Assembly: GCA_963820495.1 (NCBI GenBank)
Contig: CAWGAF010000001.1
Coordinates: 310,001-374,000 of the forward strand
DNA: 64,000 nt
Source: JBBIPA01 sp963820495
Lineage (GTDB): Bacteria; Chloroflexota; Dehalococcoidia; GIF9; UBA5629
Direction of reading: 5' to 3'
Shown: positions 61,041 through 64,000 of the stretch, piece by piece
How positions within the stretch are numbered: the first letter of the stretch is position 1
Layout: the number at the start of each line of letters is the position of its first letter
Notes under the pieces: generated by a model
Database searches by the model: none
Told to the model about the DNA's origin: nothing
Seen by the model: only the letters and a program-made list of their open reading frames with translations
Program-made: the position numbers and the translations under genes

Positions 61041-61922
61041 ATGCCTGATATTTTAAATGTAGTCCTACCTACCTTTGTCGTCATTCTCATCGGTTATGCA
61101 TTTGGAAGAATAAGAAAGACGGCGGATATTTCGCCTCTGGTAGACATTGCTTTTTATATTGGCGCACCTGCTCTGACTTTTGTCTCCATGCTGGCAAAGA
61201 AGATAGTTCTGCTTGATGCTGGTAAAGTCTGGGCGGCAGCTTTGATAATAATGATAGGGTGTGGATTAGTAGCCTGGATAGTATTCAGATTACTTAAACA
61301 GAAACACTCGGCACTTTACCTATCCATAGCCATAATGAACACGGTAAACTTACCATTTCCCATAATCTATTTAGCTTACGGGGCAGAAGGGTTACTGGCA
61401 GCAACTCTATTCTTTATTCCAAATGTGCTTATTCTCTACTCTTTGGGGATTTATATAGTAGCCGGTAAACATTGGAAAGATGGTATAAAGGAAATATTTA
61501 AAGTCCCCGTCCTCTATACTGCTGTTATCGGCCTTGCCCTCAACCTCCTTAATGTAACACCTCCCGAACTGATAATGAATACGCTAGACCTCATCGCTCT
61601 GATGTCTATACCTCTGGTTTTAATTGTGCTGGGTCATAACCTTTCCAAAGTGAAACTGGCGTCGCTTCCTACTACTTTTTTAGCCTCGTTCTTGCGAGTA
61701 GGTGTGGGCTTAGCACTGGGGTTTCTCACAGTCAGCCTGTTCAATTTAGAAGGTGTATTCCGGTCAGTAGTGATATTGGATTCGGCAATGCCCGCTGCTG
61801 TTAACGCATCCATCATCGCTACAAAATATGATAATGAAGCAGAGCTGGTTTCCAGCGTGGTCTTGATAACAACGCTGATGAGCCTGGTAAGCATTCCCTT
61901 TTTGCTAAATATGCTCTCCTGA
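61041..61922 (+). CDS. AEC-family permease (auxin efflux carrier type)
   Basis: 293 residues with about ten membrane helices. The fold-typical pattern includes VVILIGYAFGRIRK in helix 1, NTVNLPFPIIYLAYG in the middle and LVLIVLGHNLSKVK before the second half. AEC transporters move organic acids such as malate or malonate; substrate unknown. It has its own transcription unit. Confidence 0.82.
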   Translation: MPDILNVVLPTFVVILIGYAFGRIRKTADISPLVDIAFYIGAPALTFVSMLAKKIVLLDAGKVWAAALIIMIGCGLVAWIVFRLLKQKHSALYLSIAIMNTVNLPFPIIYLAYGAEGLLAATLFFIPNVLILYSLGIYIVAGKHWKDGIKEIFKVPVLYTAVIGLALNLLNVTPPELIMNTLDLIALMSIPLVLIVLGHNLSKVKLASLPTTFLASFLRVGVGLALGFLTVSLFNLEGVFRSVVILDSAMPAAVNASIIATKYDNEAELVSSVVLITTLMSLVSIPFLLNMLS

Positions 61923-62282
61923 AATATATTCAGGAGAGTAATTACCGTTAAATTAAATGTTCAAGAATTCAAACTAGCCTGGAAATTACTGACTCAAACC
62001 CAACCCCGCACAGGATATTCCTGATGTCATAGCGGGCTGAAGGGATGGCAATCTCGGAGTTCAAGGAGGTCTCCGAGTACCTTACCTTGTTATTAGAATT
62101 ATCATCAGCATAGGACTAAAAATACCTGCTACCAGTTTGGTAATATCAGTACCATAAATTAGCTACGATCTATCTCCACAAGTTCTTATTTTCGGGCTTA
62201 TATACTTGATAAAGGTTTATTTAGGATAGCACGTGTACCGCTACCTAGTATCATTTACTGACAATCGATGAAGGCTGGAAGT
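61923..62282. other. Intergenic region, 360 bp, with dispersed repeat
   Basis: Non-coding. Contains the second copy of the 43-bp repeat at 62048-62090. It is flanked by the stop of the AEC gene and the end of a very small membrane-protein gene on the other strand, so it is a convergent terminator region. Confidence 0.4.
62048..62090 (+). repeat. Dispersed 43-bp repeat, copy 2
   Basis: Matches 33238-33280 in 41 of 43 bases, including the CTCGGAG/CTCCGAG inverted repeat. Both copies are intergenic. In this copy the sequence upstream differs from copy 1, so the element boundary is near 62048. Confidence 0.65.
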
Positions 62283-62441
62283 TTAAAAAAGTCTGAATAC
62301 CCTTCTTAGCAACCATATAATGATGAGAATGACTGCAATGACAAGTGCGATATGAATTAGCCATCCTAAACCGGGTATTACGATAAAACCCAGCAGCCAC
62401 AAAACTAATAGAATAATACCGATAATTAATAAGATACTCAT
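62283..62441 (-). CDS. Very small membrane protein (lmo0937/DUF5670-like)
   Basis: 52 residues, start ATG 62441 behind AAGGATG. Two membrane helices (SILLIIGIILLVLWLLGF and WLIHIALVIAVILIIIWLL) joined by IVIPGLG, and a basic end RRVFRLF. The GLGWLIHI-x-LVIAVILI pattern matches the lmo0937 family. These proteins are stress-related in Firmicutes; role not known. Confidence 0.75.
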   Translation of the reverse strand: MSILLIIGIILLVLWLLGFIVIPGLGWLIHIALVIAVILIIIWLLRRVFRLF

Positions 62442-62523
62442 GATGTCATCCTTTTTAATAAATAAACTTTTAAGTTGAAATCCTTGTTAGATGGTCTGGT
62501 CTTCATTTATGGTTTTTATTGCA

Positions 62524-62700
62524 CTATAAACTTTTCAGCCAACTCTTTTTATTTTTTTCCTTGTACTCTTTTAGGGGCTTGTATTGCTTAATAATTTCTT
62601 TGATAGCTTCCTCGTTGTTTTTCTTATTGTGTTCGATTCTGTAAACCTCCACGATCCTATCCTCTTCATCAGATAATTCGATTTGAACTCTTACTGCCAT
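62524..62700 (-). CDS. DUF2683-like small protein
   Basis: 58 residues, start ATG 62700 behind GGAGGC. Mostly helical and charged (VQIELSDEEDRIVEVYRIEHN, EEAIKEIIKQY), resembling small DUF2683 or ribbon-helix-type proteins found in archaea and Chloroflexi. The first strand MAVRVQIEL fits a DNA-binding ribbon. Function unknown. Confidence 0.6.
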   Translation of the reverse strand: MAVRVQIELSDEEDRIVEVYRIEHNKKNNEEAIKEIIKQYKPLKEYKEKNKKSWLKSL

Positions 62701-62864
62701 GCTATTTGCCTCCTGTAATTACTATTAAATAAATAATAGCAGCATAAACATATAATAGTTATATAATCGGGGTGGGATATATTAAATACTTATGACATTT
62801 GGCGGTATTCTCATTGTGCCCTCTATTTCAAGTATGTATAATGTCAAGTAGGTAAGCTAAAATT

Positions 62865-63464
62865 ATGAACAAGAAGCAGAATAATCCATCAAAGACCAAT
62901 TTAGTCACGAATAGCAAGGCCTCCAAAGCAACTATCTCATCGTTAATCGCCGATCTTGGGAGTAAAGATGGGATGGTACGTGTAAAGGCACGTCAGCAGC
63001 TTGTTGATTACCGGGGGAGTTCCATAGCTCCGTTGATAAAAGCACTGTCGAACGATAACTGCTGGGTGCGGTGGGAAGCGGCTAAATCCTTGAGCCAGAT
63101 CGGTAGTTCTTCCTCAATCCAAGCACTGCTAAACGCCTTAGAAGATAAGATGTTTGATGTTCGTTGGTTGGCTGCTGAGGGATTAATTCGGATAGGACGC
63201 AAGGCGATAGTCCCGATACTAGAGGCGTTAGTCAAGAATCCGAATTCATCCTGGCTATGTGAGGGTATCCATCATGTACTACACGATATGAACAAGGGGA
63301 ATCTTGGCACGGTACTGAGGCCGGTCTTACTAGCACTTGAGGACACGGGGCAATCGTTACAAGTCCCTCTAGCGGCACGGGCAGCCGTGGATGCCTTAAC
63401 AAAAAAAAAGCCTAGTCAAATCAACAATTCACTATTTAAAATTAGCATCTTCGTAGTGAATTAA
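62865..63464 (+). CDS. HEAT-repeat protein
   Basis: 199 residues with four or five HEAT-like helical pairs: ISSLIADLGSKDGMVRVKARQ, APLIKALSNDNCWVRWEAAK, QALLNALEDKMFDVRWLAAE, VPILEALVKNPNSSWLCEGI. Such repeats are protein-binding scaffolds; PBS lyase-type repeats are a near relation. No catalytic signature. It forms a unit of its own. Confidence 0.8.
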   Translation: MNKKQNNPSKTNLVTNSKASKATISSLIADLGSKDGMVRVKARQQLVDYRGSSIAPLIKALSNDNCWVRWEAAKSLSQIGSSSSIQALLNALEDKMFDVRWLAAEGLIRIGRKAIVPILEALVKNPNSSWLCEGIHHVLHDMNKGNLGTVLRPVLLALEDTGQSLQVPLAARAAVDALTKKKPSQINNSLFKISIFVVN

Positions 63465-63665
63465 CCAATCATGACGCAAAATCCCAGCCCTGACTATATT
63501 CAAGAAAACCCTGTCCACCAAGTCTTCAATAGTATCCTCAATCACAGTTAGAAACAACCCAAAAATATCATAACTTTTTAATATGTTTTTACTAAATTAT
63601 ATGACTATTACATTCCTAACTGGCTAATATTAAATATAAAATAAATGTGAAGGAGGAGCTTTACA

Positions 63666-63812
63666 ATGCCTAGAGTTAGCGGTTTGATAATGGGGATATT
63701 GTCCATAATAGTTGGTATCTTGATTATTGTGTTCCCCAGTATATTGGCATGGGTTATTGGCATTTACCTCATTGTGATCGGCGTTCTGGCCATTCTGGCT
63801 GTTCGCAAATAA
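63666..63812 (+). CDS. DUF3096 small membrane protein
   Basis: 48 residues with a strong ribosome site (GAAGGAGGAG). The pattern GLIMGILSIIVGILIIVFPSIL, AWVIGIYLIVIGVLAIL is the DUF3096 signature: two helices with an FP-x2-L turn. Function unknown. A second, broken copy follows. Confidence 0.8.
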   Translation: MPRVSGLIMGILSIIVGILIIVFPSILAWVIGIYLIVIGVLAILAVRK

Positions 63813-63888
63813 TAAAGTAACAGTCAGTGTAAGCAGCATTAGTTTAAGTTTCAGAACGAGTTGCCTTTTATTATGAAGGAGGTGTAAT

Positions 63889-64000
63889 TTGTGGCAACCA
63901 ATAGGTCTCCTATGGGGAATTATAACGCTTGTTTTTGGCATCATCGTATGATTTTCCCCAGGATACTTAATTACATAGTCGGTATTTATCTCATCATCGT
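63889..64000 (+). pseudogene. Second DUF3096 gene, frameshifted and cut by the window edge
   Basis: The TTG at 63889, behind GAAGGAGGTG, reads WQPIGLLWGIITLVFGIIV and hits TGA at 63949-63951. The frame one base back continues MIFPRILNYIVGIYLII to the window end. One missing base near 63947 breaks it. The joined sequence matches the DUF3096 pattern of the gene just before. Confidence 0.5.

Noticed and set aside
63949..63951. TGA in the second DUF3096 gene as a selenocysteine codon
   Set aside because: The frame after it does not continue the family pattern; the next frame does.
1..64000. CRISPR arrays
   Set aside because: No regularly spaced repeats of 24-40 bases were seen anywhere; the repeats at 17-20 kb and 58 kb are not of that kind.

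Overview
The window looks like part of the chromosome of an anaerobic bacterium, most likely of the Dehalococcoidia (Chloroflexota). This is an inference from the gene content: a tungsten aldehyde:ferredoxin oxidoreductase, a flavo-diiron/rubredoxin oxygen-defence set, two selenoproteins, frequent TTG starts, many lipoproteins and moderate GC. No rRNA and no complete tRNA gene is present, so the placement is tentative.

Layout. 1-18.3 kb is a genomic island. It opens with the C-terminal part of a primase/helicase-type replication protein and a frameshifted zinc-ribbon/HTH gene. A dense defence block follows: an RNase HIII-zinc ribbon-PIN fusion, a DUF262/DUF1524 protein, a YhaO/YhaN-type nuclease-ATPase pair, a PLD-fold nuclease facing two DNA methyltransferases and an HTH gene, and a PIN-acetyltransferase-PUA protein with an ASCH protein and a membrane protein behind a broken RHH gene. 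The block ends in 1.3 kb of gene-poor DNA with seven CCTAGG palindromes and a diverged tandem repeat. 18.1-20.3 kb holds two 167-bp direct repeats, each carrying the 5' half of a tRNA-Thr(CGU), around an integrase remnant and an MFS transporter. I read this as an attachment-site scar.

From 20.4 kb the content is chromosomal. rpsU, yqeY, purQ, purL and a frameshifted DUF1015 gene read forward. A MacB-type ABC exporter with two unusually long adaptor lipoproteins reads in reverse. 33.3-38.8 kb mixes exported redox proteins (a sulfite-oxidase-fold molybdoprotein with a small cytochrome b-like protein, a DOMON lipoprotein, a Rieske protein) with a methyltransferase, DUF6506 and a dead transposase. 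38.9-50.6 kb is a long reverse-strand run devoted to oxygen, metal and sulfur handling: Usp, AhpD-like, FeSOD, double ferritin, YHS, CopA, flavo-diiron protein, flavin reductase-rubredoxin, rubrerythrin-like, TusA, DsrE, IscU, an IscS lacking the PLP lysine, a desulforedoxin-type protein, thioredoxin reductase and a glutaredoxin with an in-frame UGA. A Fur/PerR regulator with a clear promoter and Fur-type box follows.

51-64 kb carries lipoproteins, a BtrH-like protein, the AOR-MoaD pair, a tandem duplication of glycine-rich secreted proteins, Lgt, a lipoprotein MsrA with selenocysteine in its active site, an AEC permease, and several very small membrane or unknown proteins.

Four genes carry single-base frameshifts (near 1640, 13900, 26042 and 63948). 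These may be real decay or assembly errors. The best candidates for new biology are the RNase HIII-PIN fusion, the PIN-acetyltransferase-PUA/ASCH locus, the two selenoproteins and the lysine-less IscS.
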